From positions 37-26,863 of the forward strand of contig NZ_CP012841.1 of NCBI RefSeq assembly GCF_002073915.1: a DNA stretch of 26,827 nt, read 5' to 3'. The notes below the pieces were generated by a model. It searched no databases. It was not told the DNA's origin and worked only from the letters and a program-made list of their open reading frames with translations. This DNA is from Candidatus Riesia pediculicola (lineage in GTDB: Bacteria; Pseudomonadota; Gammaproteobacteria; Enterobacterales; Enterobacteriaceae). A program made the translations under genes and the position numbers. Numbering within the stretch: position 1 is the stretch's first letter; each line of letters starts with the position of its first letter. Positions 1 to 9,893 of the stretch are shown piece by piece.

Positions 1-682
1 GATGTGAATAAATTCTAACCAAATTCGTTATATACGAAACATATCTGAAGAATGATTAAATCATTCCAAATCAAGATTAACTAGATATATGTAAAATGTA
101 CCATTTTCTCATAAAATATACTGCATATTGATGAAATAATCAAATTATTTCAGAAAATTGAACAAAATATAAATCGAGTTTCAATTTTATAATTCGATAG
201 AGAATTGATATTCATTTAAGAATGTATGAACTGTATTATATGTATGTTTTTTATGTTCTAAAAAATGTAACTTATTTTATTTCAACTAACTGAATATTAC
301 TTAGAAAAAAATCGATATAAATCATTTTTTCTAAATTTTTTAAAATTTTTCAAAAAAATTTTTGTGTCAAAATTATACTTTTGTATATTAACTTTTCAAA
401 AATGATATACATAACTTTTTAAAAATATTCGAACATAACTTGTAATGTATAAGGTAGTTGCTTAAAATTTCTGACAGTAAAGAATATTTTTATCAATTTT
501 TTTTAGATATAAAAATGTAAAATATATAATTTAAAAATTAAATTTTTAAAGAAAACTTTTCAAAAAAATTTTGAATTTAGAAAATTCAATCAATGAAATC
601 ATTCGATAAAATCATACAGATCTAAAGATAATAATATTTCTTTAGAGTCATAGATAATATTTTTAGAAATGCTTGACTAGAC
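1..682. other. Gene-free AT-rich stretch upstream of kdsC (left copy)
   Basis: I find no supported gene here. The stretch is the mirror of 16892-17573 and identical where I compared it. In enteric bacteria kdsD and the mla operon lie between kdsC and ibaG, so this is probably eroded remains of that region, but I recognise no remnant. An in-frame TGA lies three codons before the kdsC start. Confidence 0.6.
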
Positions 683-1240
683 ATGTACAATTTATTGAAA
701 ATTTTAAATGTTAAAAAAGTAAGTAAAACCAAACTACTTATCTGTGATTGTGACGGAGTAATGACTAACGGGCTAATTTATATCGGAAATAGCGGGGAAG
801 AAATCAAAACTTTTAATGTTCAGGATGGGTATGGAATTCGATGTATAAAAAAAATAGGTATAGAAGTTGCAATTATTAGCGGAGGTGTTTCTAAAACTTT
901 AGAAAACCGTTCTCGTTTTCTTGGAATTAGGCATCTTTATCAAGGTTGTTATGAAAAAGAAGAAGCATATTTTGATTTATTGAATAAATTACAAATCGTA
1001 TCCGAAGAAGTGACCTACATTGGAGATGATATTATAGATCTTCCTGTGATGTCAAAAGTAGGATTTTCTGTGGCAGTTCCGAACTCTCATCCCAAAGTAC
1101 TGCAGAAATCAGATTATATTACTGAAAAATTTGGAGGAAATGGAGCAGTTAGAGAAGTCTGCGATATTATTCTTTTTTCTAAAAAATTATTTTTTGAAAA
1201 AAATAAGACAATTTCTCTGGATACGATTGAAAAAAGTTAA
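683..1240 (+). CDS. kdsC: 3-deoxy-D-manno-octulosonate 8-phosphate phosphatase KdsC (left copy)
   Basis: KdsC removes phosphate from Kdo-8-phosphate in the cytoplasm to give Kdo, the inner-core sugar of lipopolysaccharide. It is a small HAD-family phosphatase of 185 residues. Visible motifs are the nucleophile pair D22 and D24 in CDCDGV, S66 in IISG, K92, and the acidic motif GDD at 114-116. The sequence aligns with E. coli KdsC from the first HAD motif through GAVREVCD. The enteric N-terminal lead is shortened. The start is set by an in-frame TGA just upstream. Relative to the right copy it lacks one A, one A and one T within about 20 bases (codons 6-11). Together these restore the frame but change residues 7-11 and remove an internal in-frame ATG. 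The upstream partner kdsD and the downstream lpt genes are absent here. Kdo-P phosphatase function is well supported. Confidence 0.93.
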   Translation: MYNLLKILNVKKVSKTKLLICDCDGVMTNGLIYIGNSGEEIKTFNVQDGYGIRCIKKIGIEVAIISGGVSKTLENRSRFLGIRHLYQGCYEKEEAYFDLLNKLQIVSEEVTYIGDDIIDLPVMSKVGFSVAVPNSHPKVLQKSDYITEKFGGNGAVREVCDIILFSKKLFFEKNKTISLDTIEKS

Positions 1241-1509
1241 ATATATGAAAATTCGTTCAACAGCATTTCAATAACGTCCATGTCTTTTTGAGAAATTATT
1301 TTTTTTGAGACGTAAATAAAAGAATTTATAGCTGAAGTCTATTTTAGTTCTAAAAGGTTAAAAATCGATTTTGATTTAAAAACGGATGTTTTGTATTCAA
1401 AATGGATTTTTAAAAATTAAAAATGTATTTTCTTTATATATCAATTAAATACGTCTCTCAATTCATTTCTGAAATAGACAGAAAATCTTATAGAAATCAG
1501 TATGCAAAA

Positions 1510-1918
1510 TTAGGATTCTAAGCGAAAACTTTTTAGGAAAATAAAAGTTCTTTCAATCAAATACATAGTAGAAAATAAAAAAATAAGTTTACAGAACCAA
1601 ATTAGGATCTTTTTGATCATTTTGTTTTTTCTGTTTCTAAAAAATCCATTTGGAATAGTAAAAATTAGACTATTATAAAAAAAAAATGAGATCCGATAGT
1701 AGTTCCTTGAACTAAATCGCTTAATAATCCAAGAAGAAAATTTCTCCATATAAAAGAATTGAGATCGATCTTAAGATCGTTCCATTCGAGAAAGATAGAT
1801 AACGCGATTAGGTAGGCTTAAAATAAAGAAAAAATCTGTGATTTTCAATTAAATAAGTTTCAAAAAACAATGAAATTAAAAATAAAATTAAATATTTTTT
1901 TTTAAAAAAAAAGTTCAT
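1510..1918 (-). pseudogene. mreD: Decayed mreD, rod-shape membrane protein (left copy)
   Basis: This is the mirror image of 15653-16061 and identical to it, including the ten-base homopolymer at the second frameshift. It lies directly downstream of mreC on the same strand, as mreD does in enteric bacteria. Three reading-frame pieces together resemble MreD, as described under the right copy. Only the last frame contains a long open stretch (79 codons from an internal ATG). I do not believe that stretch is a gene of its own, because its first part is out of frame with the MreD-like reading. Confidence 0.75.
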
Positions 1919-1952
1919 CTGACTTTTTCAATCTCCGTTTCAGGATTAAAAT

Positions 1953-2786
1953 CTATTTAATGACAATAAAATCTATTTTTTTTAAATTAATTATAGGTTT
2001 TGCAAAGTATTCTACTTTAGAAAGAAATTGATTATATTTAAAAAATGAAGTAATGGCCACTGGATAGCCTTTTGGAAATTTTCCTCCTAATCCAGAGGTT
2101 ACCAGAATATCTCCTGGACGAAAATCTTCATAATTTTCCGAAAAATAGTCTAGCTTTAAATCGTTATTGTATCCATTTCCAAGAACTACCATACGTATTC
2201 CGTTTCTTTCGCAAATAACTGGTATAGCGTTTGAAAAATCATAAATTGACGAAGCTCTACTAAACCACTTTCCAACGGAGACAACTTGTCCTACCACTCC
2301 GTTTTCTTCCAAGACTATCTGACCAATTTTGATACCATCGTTTTCTCCCTTATCAAAGACGATTTGATTAATTTGAGGAGTTCTAATGTTCAATATGACT
2401 TTAGCAACTGTTGTCTGATATCTATTTGAAAGACTAGATATACGTAGTAAACCTCTTAATTTATCATTTTCTTTTCTAAGAAATCGAGAAGATAAAATTT
2501 CCACTTGACTTAATAAGAACTTTTTTTTTAAAGTTCTATTTTCATGGATTAAATTCTTTTTTTCAATTATCAAATCATATGTTGATTTAAAAAACATCTT
2601 GGTATTTTTAACTGTATTATAGAAAGGACTGATTACATCATCAAATAATCCCCTTATTTCCTGAAAAAATTCGTTAGAAAATTTTTTTGAATAAATATCC
2701 TGAACATAAACAAGAAGAATAGAAAACAATGCTATAAAAAGGGGAAACAAAAAAGAATTGCGTTTCTGAAAATATCTCTTTCTCAT
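1953..2786 (-). CDS. mreC: Rod shape-determining protein MreC (left copy)
   Basis: MreC is a bitopic inner-membrane protein that couples MreB filaments to the periplasmic peptidoglycan elongation machinery. The 277-residue protein is identical to the right-arm copy. Residues 11-30 form one hydrophobic membrane segment, about 70-115 look like the coiled coil, and the rest is the beta-rich MreC core with the family stretches DKGENDGI (145-152) and GVVGQV (163-168). It is shorter than E. coli MreC (367), lacking the C-terminal tail. It lies 51 bases after the frameshifted left mreB on the same strand, so its expression in this arm may depend on transcription through a broken gene. Confidence 0.93.
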   Translation of the reverse strand: MRKRYFQKRNSFLFPLFIALFSILLVYVQDIYSKKFSNEFFQEIRGLFDDVISPFYNTVKNTKMFFKSTYDLIIEKKNLIHENRTLKKKFLLSQVEILSSRFLRKENDKLRGLLRISSLSNRYQTTVAKVILNIRTPQINQIVFDKGENDGIKIGQIVLEENGVVGQVVSVGKWFSRASSIYDFSNAIPVICERNGIRMVVLGNGYNNDLKLDYFSENYEDFRPGDILVTSGLGGKFPKGYPVAITSFFKYNQFLSKVEYFAKPIINLKKIDFIVIK

Positions 2787-2837
2787 ATAATTTTACAAAA
2801 TTTCTAAAAGATTTTTTATATTTTTATCGAAAATAAA

Positions 2838-3880
<1,043 letters not shown>

Positions 3881-4413
3881 ATTAAGTTGATTGATATTAA
3901 TAATATTGTTGAACTAACAAATTAGATAAAAATTATTATTCTCTAATTCAGTATATTTTTAATCAAAATAGAAATAGACAGATGAATTAAAACAGTATAT
4001 TAATTTATCCTTAAATCAATTACTTTTATTCATTAATTGGACCAAAATAAATTTTTAAAAGATTCATATCTTTCTATGAAGAAAGTTTATTATTAATAAA
4101 AATTGAATTATACTGGTAATCTAGTTTTTTTTAAAATTATTGAAATGTTCGATGTTTTTAATTGAAATTTTATCAAAACCTTTCGTTTCTAAAATACTCA
4201 ATGTCGAAATCCATGCCAATTCTTATAATAGAATCAAGTTTATATTTTAAATGAAGAAATTTTTATAAGAATTTAGAAAAATTAATTGTGTATTTTTATT
4301 TTTCGAAGAGAAAAGATAAGAACAAATTCAGATTTTTTTCAACATGAAAAGATATATGAAAGATATCTACTTATCCTCTCTTTCATTTTCTACTTTTACA
4401 TTGGATAAATCAT
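3881..4413. other. Divergent mreB/aroQ intergenic region (left copy)
   Basis: These 533 AT-rich bases lie between the divergent starts of mreB and aroQ. Enteric genomes have csrD and acuI here, but I see no recognisable remnant. The region must hold the promoters for both directions, yet in sequence this AT-rich I cannot single out a convincing -35/-10 pair. Confidence 0.5.
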
Positions 4414-4929
4414 ATGTTTCTTCAGAAAAAATTAAATACTTCAAAGAAAAAAGAGTCGAATCATAATCGTTACAAAGCTAAAATTCTACTCATTAATGGT
4501 CCTAATATGAATGTGCTCGAAAGAAGAGAAACTGGTTTGTACCATGGAATTAGCTTAAAAGATATCATCAAAAAAATGAAGGAAAAAGCAGAGAATTTTG
4601 GAGTGTCTTTGAGTTTCTTTCAATCTAACGCAGAACATGAAATCATTGATCTCATTCATAATTCTTATAAGAAGGTTGATTTTATTTTGATTAATCCTGG
4701 AGCTTTTGCACATACAAGTGTTGCTTTAAGAGATGCCATTTTAGCTTCTAAAGTTCCATTTTACGAAATTCACATTACGAACATATACTCGAGGGAGTAT
4801 TTTAGAAAAATATCTTATCTTTCTGATATAGCAGAAGGAGTAATCTGTGGTTTTTATGATCAAGGTTATATCTTTGCATTAGAAGCATCTATTAACTTTT
4901 TGTCGAGAAACGGTTCGTTAGTTATATAG
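4414..4929 (+). CDS. aroQ: Type II 3-dehydroquinate dehydratase AroQ (left copy)
   Basis: AroQ converts 3-dehydroquinate to 3-dehydroshikimate, the third step of the shikimate pathway, as a cytoplasmic dodecameric enzyme. The type II family is clear from LLINGPNMN (25-33), the lid arginine R38 five residues before the catalytic Y43, QSNAEHE, NPGAFAHTS with its catalytic His, and EIHITN. At 171 residues it is about 20 longer than usual. The extra part is a lysine-rich N-terminal lead before KAKILL, and no later ATG offers a shorter start. It is followed 19 bases later by accB on the same strand, matching the aroQ-accB-accC order seen in many gammaproteobacteria. It is identical to the right-arm copy. 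Confidence 0.95.
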   Translation: MFLQKKLNTSKKKESNHNRYKAKILLINGPNMNVLERRETGLYHGISLKDIIKKMKEKAENFGVSLSFFQSNAEHEIIDLIHNSYKKVDFILINPGAFAHTSVALRDAILASKVPFYEIHITNIYSREYFRKISYLSDIAEGVICGFYDQGYIFALEASINFLSRNGSLVI

Positions 4930-4948
4930 AAGAATTTGAAAAAACATA

Positions 4949-5434
4949 ATGGATATTCGAAAAATAGAAAAAATCATTGAATTGGTTCAAAAGTTTAGTA
5001 TTTCCGAAATTGAAATTTCCAAAAATGGAGAACTAATAAAAATCAAAAGAACAAAAGAGTCAATTAAAACTGAAGATCTGAAGATAAAACGATTGAAAGA
5101 GATTGAAAAAGAGAAGGAAGAAATTGAAAGAAAAACCCTTCAAAATAGAAAACAAAATAATATTCTAAAAAGAGATCATAAAGAGCACATTATTCGTTCA
5201 CCGATTGTAGGTACGTTCTATAGATCCCTTCATATTGATTCAGATCCTCTTGTCAGAGTAGGTCAAAAAATTAAGAAAGGAGATATTTTATGCATTATAG
5301 AATCAATGAAAATTATGAATCAAATTAAGTCAAATCAATCTGGAACAATTAAGGAGATCTTAACGAAGGATGGTGATGTTGTAGAGTTTGATACACCATT
5401 AATGATTTTAAAATTAGATATAGAGAATGTTTAA
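4949..5434 (+). CDS. accB: Biotin carboxyl carrier protein of acetyl-CoA carboxylase (left copy)
   Basis: AccB carries the biotin arm that moves CO2 from biotin carboxylase to the carboxyltransferase in making malonyl-CoA for fatty acid synthesis. The 161 residues divide into an N-terminal segment that begins like other BCCPs ([13 protein letters not shown]), a charged Lys/Glu-rich linker at about 35-80 replacing the Ala/Pro linker of E. coli, and a biotinyl domain at 82-157. The biotin site is K121 in ESMKIMN, where E. coli has EAMKMMN. The thumb insertion typical of acetyl-CoA carboxylase BCCP is present at about 93-100. Its stop overlaps the accC start by eight bases, implying coupled translation. 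It is identical to the right copy. Confidence 0.96.
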   Translation: MDIRKIEKIIELVQKFSISEIEISKNGELIKIKRTKESIKTEDLKIKRLKEIEKEKEEIERKTLQNRKQNNILKRDHKEHIIRSPIVGTFYRSLHIDSDPLVRVGQKIKKGDILCIIESMKIMNQIKSNQSGTIKEILTKDGDVVEFDTPLMILKLDIENV

Positions 5435-6737
5435 AAAGATTGTCATAGCAAATAGAGGAGAGATTGCTTTAAGAGTTTTGAGAGCTTGTAAAGAATTAAA
5501 AATCAAAACTGTAGCGTTACATTCTGTAATAGATAGGAAATCGAAACATGTTTTATTAGCAGATGAATCCATTTGTATTGGACCTTCGAAAGCTTCGGAA
5601 AGTTATTTCAATATTCCTTCAATTATTTCTGCCGCAGAAGTAACAAATGCAGATGCAATCCATCCAGGGTATGGATTTTTATCAGAAAATGCAGACTTTG
5701 CAGAAAAAGTTGAAAAATCGGGTTTTGTATTCATAGGTCCTAGTTCGAAGATAATAAAGAAAATTGGAAATAAAATATCCGCGATTGGAATTATGAAAAA
5801 AATTGGGATGCCATGTTTATCAGATTTTAGTTATCGACTTGATGAAAATTTTCAGAATAATAAGAAAATTGCTGAGAGGATAGGATATCCTATTGTAATT
5901 AAACCCTCCTTAGGAGGAGGGGGATTAGCAATTAATGTTGTTCAAGATGAAAATGAGTTGCAGAAAAAGATTCTTTTAACTAAAAAGGAATCGAAAATAT
6001 TGTTTCAAAATGATGAAGTATATATGGAAAAATTTTTAAATAATCCACGTCATATCGAAGTTCAAGTAATATCGGATGGAAAAGGAAATGTAATCTGTCT
6101 GTCTGAAAGAGATTGTTCAATACAACGTCGCAATCAAAAGATAATTGAAGAAGCACCTGTAAAAAACATTAAAGAAAGTCTGTTAAGAAAAGTTCGAAAA
6201 CTTTGTGTACAAGTTTGTATTGAATTAAATTATTGTGGAGTCGGTACTTTCGAATTTCTTTATAAGAACGAATCGATGTATTTCATTGAAGTGAATACGA
6301 GAATTCAAGTTGAACATACTATCACTGAGATGATCACAAATTTTGATCTAGTGAAAGCTCAGATCAAAATAGCATTTGGTTTACCATTAGATCTCAAGCA
6401 AGAGGATATTCATATTTTTGGGCATTCTATAGAATGTAGAATAAATGCAGAAGATAGTATTAATTTCTCTCCAAGTTCTGGAAAGATAACGAAATTACAT
6501 GTACCTGGGGGATTGGGAATCCGATGGGAATCTCATATTTATACTGGATATCATATTTCACATCATTATGACTCCATGATAGCGAAGCTTATTTCTTATG
6601 GAGAATCTAGAGAAATTGCGCTCTTAAGGATGAAAAATGCACTTTCTGAGTTGATCATTGAAGGAGTAAGAACTAACATAAACTTTCACAAAAAAATACT
6701 GAATAGTGATTCTTTTAATTATGAAACCTCATCATAA
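5427..6737 (+). CDS. accC: Biotin carboxylase subunit of acetyl-CoA carboxylase (left copy)
   Basis: AccC uses ATP and bicarbonate to carboxylate biotin on AccB. The 436-residue ATP-grasp enzyme aligns with E. coli AccC (449) with the same numbering through the ATP site. K159, the H and E of [17 protein letters not shown], the FIEVNTR/QVEH metal and catalytic cluster and RWES are all present. Two oddities stand out. The glycine-rich lid, conserved in E. coli as SGGGGGRGM (161-169), reads SLGGGGLAI here. The C-terminus stops about 13 residues early, lacking the family's final helix. The gene overlaps accB by eight bases and ends 78 bases from the convergent rpoH. It is identical to the right copy, so both features are shared. 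Confidence 0.95.
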   Translation: MFKKIVIANRGEIALRVLRACKELKIKTVALHSVIDRKSKHVLLADESICIGPSKASESYFNIPSIISAAEVTNADAIHPGYGFLSENADFAEKVEKSGFVFIGPSSKIIKKIGNKISAIGIMKKIGMPCLSDFSYRLDENFQNNKKIAERIGYPIVIKPSLGGGGLAINVVQDENELQKKILLTKKESKILFQNDEVYMEKFLNNPRHIEVQVISDGKGNVICLSERDCSIQRRNQKIIEEAPVKNIKESLLRKVRKLCVQVCIELNYCGVGTFEFLYKNESMYFIEVNTRIQVEHTITEMITNFDLVKAQIKIAFGLPLDLKQEDIHIFGHSIECRINAEDSINFSPSSGKITKLHVPGGLGIRWESHIYTGYHISHHYDSMIAKLISYGESREIALLRMKNALSELIIEGVRTNINFHKKILNSDSFNYETSS

Positions 6738-6815
6738 TCCTATTTTTAATTCTATTTAAATTGAAATTCAGATAATCAGTCAGATTTTTTCATGGTTCTT
6801 TTTTGAAACAACATT

Positions 6816-7676
6816 TTAAGAAGATTCGATCAAACTCCTAATTTTTTTCATAGCGTTCTTTTCTAATTGTCGAATTCTTTCAGCAGATACTTTGTATTGT
6901 TTTGCTAAATCTTGTAAAGTCTCTCTTCCAGATTGGTTTAACCATCTTTTTTTGATGATTTCTTGACTTCTTTTATCCAGCTTAGATAAAGCTTGAGTTA
7001 ATCTTTTAATTGTATGATTTTCCCAGTTATCTTTCTCTAACGATTCAAAAAATGTAGAACTTTTATCTTCTAAGTACAAAGCTGGAATTAAGAAAAAATC
7101 ATCTTTCATACGGTTTTCTTCTTCATTGATATCGAATACCATATCTTTAGCAACCATTCTAGATTCCATTTCTCTAACATCTTTTTTAGAAACTCCTAAT
7201 TTTTTAGCGACCGAATCAATTTCGGTTTGATCGAACCATCCAATTTTCTTTTTATTTCTTCGTAGATTGAAGAAAAGTTTTCTTTGTGCTTTTGTTGTTG
7301 CAACTTTCACAATTCTCCAATTTCTTAAGATATATTCGTGAATTTCTGCTTTTATCCAATGAATGGCAAAAGAAACTAATCGCACACTGGCATTCGGATT
7401 AAATTTCTGAACTGCTTTCATCAAACCGACGTTTCCTTCTTGAATTAGATCTGCTTGTAACAATCCGTATCCTGAATAATTTTTTGAAATATGAATGACA
7501 AATCTTAAATGAGATAGTATGAGTTTTTTTGCTGCACGTAGATCTTGATGATGGTAGAACAGATTAATATATTTTTTTTCCTCCTCCATGGTCAATACTG
7601 GATAGCTATAAGCAGTTTTAATGTAAGCAGACAAATTATTACTTATAGCTAAAGAAAATGATTTATTTTTTATCAT
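6816..7676 (-). CDS. rpoH: Heat-shock sigma factor sigma-32 (left copy)
   Basis: RpoH directs RNA polymerase to heat-shock and chaperone promoters. The 286 residues are full length (E. coli 284). Visible parts are region 2.2 ([14 protein letters not shown], 76-89), region 2.4 with [14 protein letters not shown] (102-115), the RpoH box QRKLFFNLR (131-139) that identifies sigma-32 among sigma-70 proteins, VREMESRM, and a C-terminal region 4.2 helix-turn-helix (about 252-284). The right-arm copy is identical. In this arm the upstream same-strand neighbour is rsmD, an arrangement created by the repeat. In the right arm it is ftsY, the enteric neighbourhood with ftsE and ftsX deleted. Two intact rpoH copies imply doubled dosage. 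Confidence 0.97.
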   Translation of the reverse strand: MIKNKSFSLAISNNLSAYIKTAYSYPVLTMEEEKKYINLFYHHQDLRAAKKLILSHLRFVIHISKNYSGYGLLQADLIQEGNVGLMKAVQKFNPNASVRLVSFAIHWIKAEIHEYILRNWRIVKVATTKAQRKLFFNLRRNKKKIGWFDQTEIDSVAKKLGVSKKDVREMESRMVAKDMVFDINEEENRMKDDFFLIPALYLEDKSSTFFESLEKDNWENHTIKRLTQALSKLDKRSQEIIKKRWLNQSGRETLQDLAKQYKVSAERIRQLEKNAMKKIRSLIESS

Positions 7677-7974
7677 TTATATCCTCTTTTAACGACATCC
7701 ATGAAAGATTAAATAATATTCAAAAATTATCCGATCTTTTAATTCGAAGAGACGAACATAACACGTATGATAAAAATTACTTATATGAAAACCGGATCTA
7801 AATTTTCTTTTAAATAAAGTTTGATCAATCAGAAATTTCTCGAATACGATATTTAAAAAAATTTATCTTTATAAAAACAGTTTTACTTCATGTTCTTATT
7901 TAAACGAGAGCTCTCTTTCGATCTTCTTGAATGGAAATAGATCGTACAATAAAAGATTATCATTTTTCTATCAA

Positions 7975-8523
7975 TTAGTGACGTTTGAATAGGGAGTATA
8001 ACACATTCTTACCAACTTTTTTCTTATATATTTTCCAACTTTTCGGAATATTTGGAAAGTTGTTTCTTCTTTCCGTTTCAAGATATATTAAACTACCTTT
8101 TTTTATCCAACAATTTTTCTCCAAAAGAACTATAGTTTTAGAAAGCAAATTATTTCCAAATGGAGGATCTAAAAAAACAATATCAAATGGGTTTCCTTTT
8201 CTGTTTAAAAAATTTAAAATATTTGTATTAAACATCTTTATTTTCCTTGTATAAAATAAATTAACGTTTTTTACAAGTTGATTGAATATGCTCTTATCTA
8301 TCTCCACTGAGATCACAAAAGAAGCATTTTGAGAAACAGCCTCGATAGATAAGGATCCACTTCCAGAAAAACAGTCAAGACAGTTAGATTCGTTAATGTA
8401 AGGTCTAATCCAATCAAATAGAGTTTTTCTAGCTCTACTTAAAGTTGGACGAAGTTCTTTTTTGAAAATTACGGAAATGTTTCTTCCTTTCCATTTTCCA
8501 GATATAATTTGGATTTTTCCCAA
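7975..8523 (-). CDS. rsmD: 16S rRNA (guanine-966-N2)-methyltransferase RsmD
   Basis: RsmD methylates N2 of G966 in 16S rRNA during 30S assembly, using S-adenosylmethionine. The 182 residues show RPTLSRARKTLFDW (25-38), the SAM-binding motif I LDCFSGSGSLSIEA (49-62) and the catalytic DPPF (119-122), all aligning with E. coli RsmD. The start ATG fits the family's IQIISGKWKGR beginning. It diverges from ftsY as in E. coli. The last seven codons (SLFKRH and stop) lie inside the inverted repeat and are base-identical to the end of ftsY. Even so, the C-terminal reading LYSLFKRH still aligns with the native RsmD end, so the gene appears intact. Compared with E. coli it lacks a short C-terminal tail. 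Confidence 0.95.
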   Translation of the reverse strand: MGKIQIISGKWKGRNISVIFKKELRPTLSRARKTLFDWIRPYINESNCLDCFSGSGSLSIEAVSQNASFVISVEIDKSIFNQLVKNVNLFYTRKIKMFNTNILNFLNRKGNPFDIVFLDPPFGNNLLSKTIVLLEKNCWIKKGSLIYLETERRNNFPNIPKSWKIYKKKVGKNVLYSLFKRH

Positions 8524-9572
8524 TTTAAAAAAATTAATAACAATTATTTAAAAAACTTTAAATTAAAAATTATCGTACAATCTATTATAATAATGAATAT
8601 TCAAATATATTAAAAATAAATGCTATCGTAGTGAAAAAATTCTACTTTTAAAAAAATTAAATATGAAAGAAAAGTTATTTTATCAATTTAAGAAAAAAAT
8701 TATTCAAGTTAAAAAAAATTTAAAAAACAGCTTTATCAATTTTTTTAAAAAAAATAATGAAATTAATATTGATTTTTTTAATGAAGTAGAAGAACAACTT
8801 TTGTCTTTAGATATCGGTATATCAACTACAAAATTGATTATAGATCAAATTAAAAAACAAATTAATACTCAAAACTTTAATGAAATCGACAAAATATATA
8901 GTATTATAAAAAGAACAATGCAAGATATTCTCAATTTATCTAAAAAAAATTGTTATATTTCAAAAAAAGTTGACTCTCTTAAAATAATTTTATTTTTTGG
9001 AGTCAATGGAGTTGGAAAGACAATTTCTGTGTTCAAATTAGCTAATACATATATGAAAAAAGGAAAAAAAACAGCAGTGGTTTGTGCAGATACATTTAGA
9101 GCTGCTTCAATTGAACAAACAAAAATCCTTTCAGATCAATACAACATTCCGATCTTTTTTTCAAAAAATAAAAAAGATGCAGCTTCTGTCGTATTTGATT
9201 CTATTAAATTTCTTAAAAAAGAAAAATCAATTCAATTTATTATTATCGATACTGCTGGACGTCTAGAAAATAAAATTAACCTTATTGAAGAGCTAAGAAA
9301 AATAACTAGAGTAATTAAAAAACTTTATGATCAACCCTATTTTGAAAAAATTTTAGTTTTAGATTCTACAATTGGTCAAAATTCTATTCATCAAGCAAAA
9401 ATTTTTTATAATTCGGTTCAACCTACTGGAATTTTCTTAACAAAATTAGATGGTACAGCAAGAGGTGGTATTATTTTTCCTATAATTAATTTTTTTAAAA
9501 TTCCTATCAAGTATATAGGTTTCGGAGAATCAATCAATGATATTAAAGAATTTAATCAGGAACATTTTATTA
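7998..9572. other. Single-copy spacer between the inverted repeat arms
   Basis: These 1575 bases are present once and separate the two arms. They hold nearly all of rsmD (minus) and ftsY (plus) plus their 139-base shared upstream region. Recombination between the arms would flip this spacer without changing the arms. The spacer is richer in long A and T runs than the arms (ftsY especially), judged by eye. Confidence 0.9.
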
Positions 9573-9595
9573 ACTCCCTATTCAAACGTCACTAA
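8663..9595 (+). CDS. ftsY: Signal recognition particle receptor FtsY, NG domain only
   Basis: FtsY is the SRP receptor GTPase that docks ribosome-SRP complexes at the inner membrane. The 310 residues comprise only the N and G domains. The acidic A domain of E. coli FtsY (497 residues) is missing, as in other reduced genomes. Motifs are P-loop GVNGVGKT (113-120), DTFRAAS (143-149), DTAGR (196-200) and TKLDGTARGG (260-269). The N-terminus is strongly basic (Lys-rich over 1-35), which could help membrane contact. ftsE and ftsX, normally next, are gone, and rpoH follows 298 bases later. The last seven codons, including the stop, belong to the inverted repeat. The gene is unusually rich in A and T runs, even for this window. 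Confidence 0.96.
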   Translation: MKEKLFYQFKKKIIQVKKNLKNSFINFFKKNNEINIDFFNEVEEQLLSLDIGISTTKLIIDQIKKQINTQNFNEIDKIYSIIKRTMQDILNLSKKNCYISKKVDSLKIILFFGVNGVGKTISVFKLANTYMKKGKKTAVVCADTFRAASIEQTKILSDQYNIPIFFSKNKKDAASVVFDSIKFLKKEKSIQFIIIDTAGRLENKINLIEELRKITRVIKKLYDQPYFEKILVLDSTIGQNSIHQAKIFYNSVQPTGIFLTKLDGTARGGIIFPIINFFKIPIKYIGFGESINDIKEFNQEHFINSLFKRH

Positions 9596-9893
9596 TTGAT
9601 AGAAAAATGATAATCTTTTATTGTACGATCTATTTCCATTCAAGAAGATCGAAAGAGAGCTCTCGTTTAAATAAGAACATGAAGTAAAACTGTTTTTATA
9701 AAGATAAATTTTTTTAAATATCGTATTCGAGAAATTTCTGATTGATCAAACTTTATTTAAAAGAAAATTTAGATCCGGTTTTCATATAAGTAATTTTTAT
9801 CATACGTGTTATGTTCGTCTCTTCGAATTAAAAGATCGGATAATTTTTGAATATTATTTAATCTTTCATGGATGTCGTTAAAAGAGGATATAA
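9596..9893. other. ftsY-rpoH gap where ftsE and ftsX are missing (right copy)
   Basis: These 298 bases show no gene. Enteric genomes have ftsE and ftsX here, and I recognise no remnant of either. The mirror copy at 7677-7974 separates rpoH from rsmD. The rpoH promoter presumably lies in this stretch. Confidence 0.5.

Noticed and set aside
8586..8591. TATAAT upstream of ftsY as a -10 box, and similar words at 13458 and 24286
   Set aside because: No -35 hexamer sits at the right distance, and TATAAT is expected often by chance in sequence this AT-rich.
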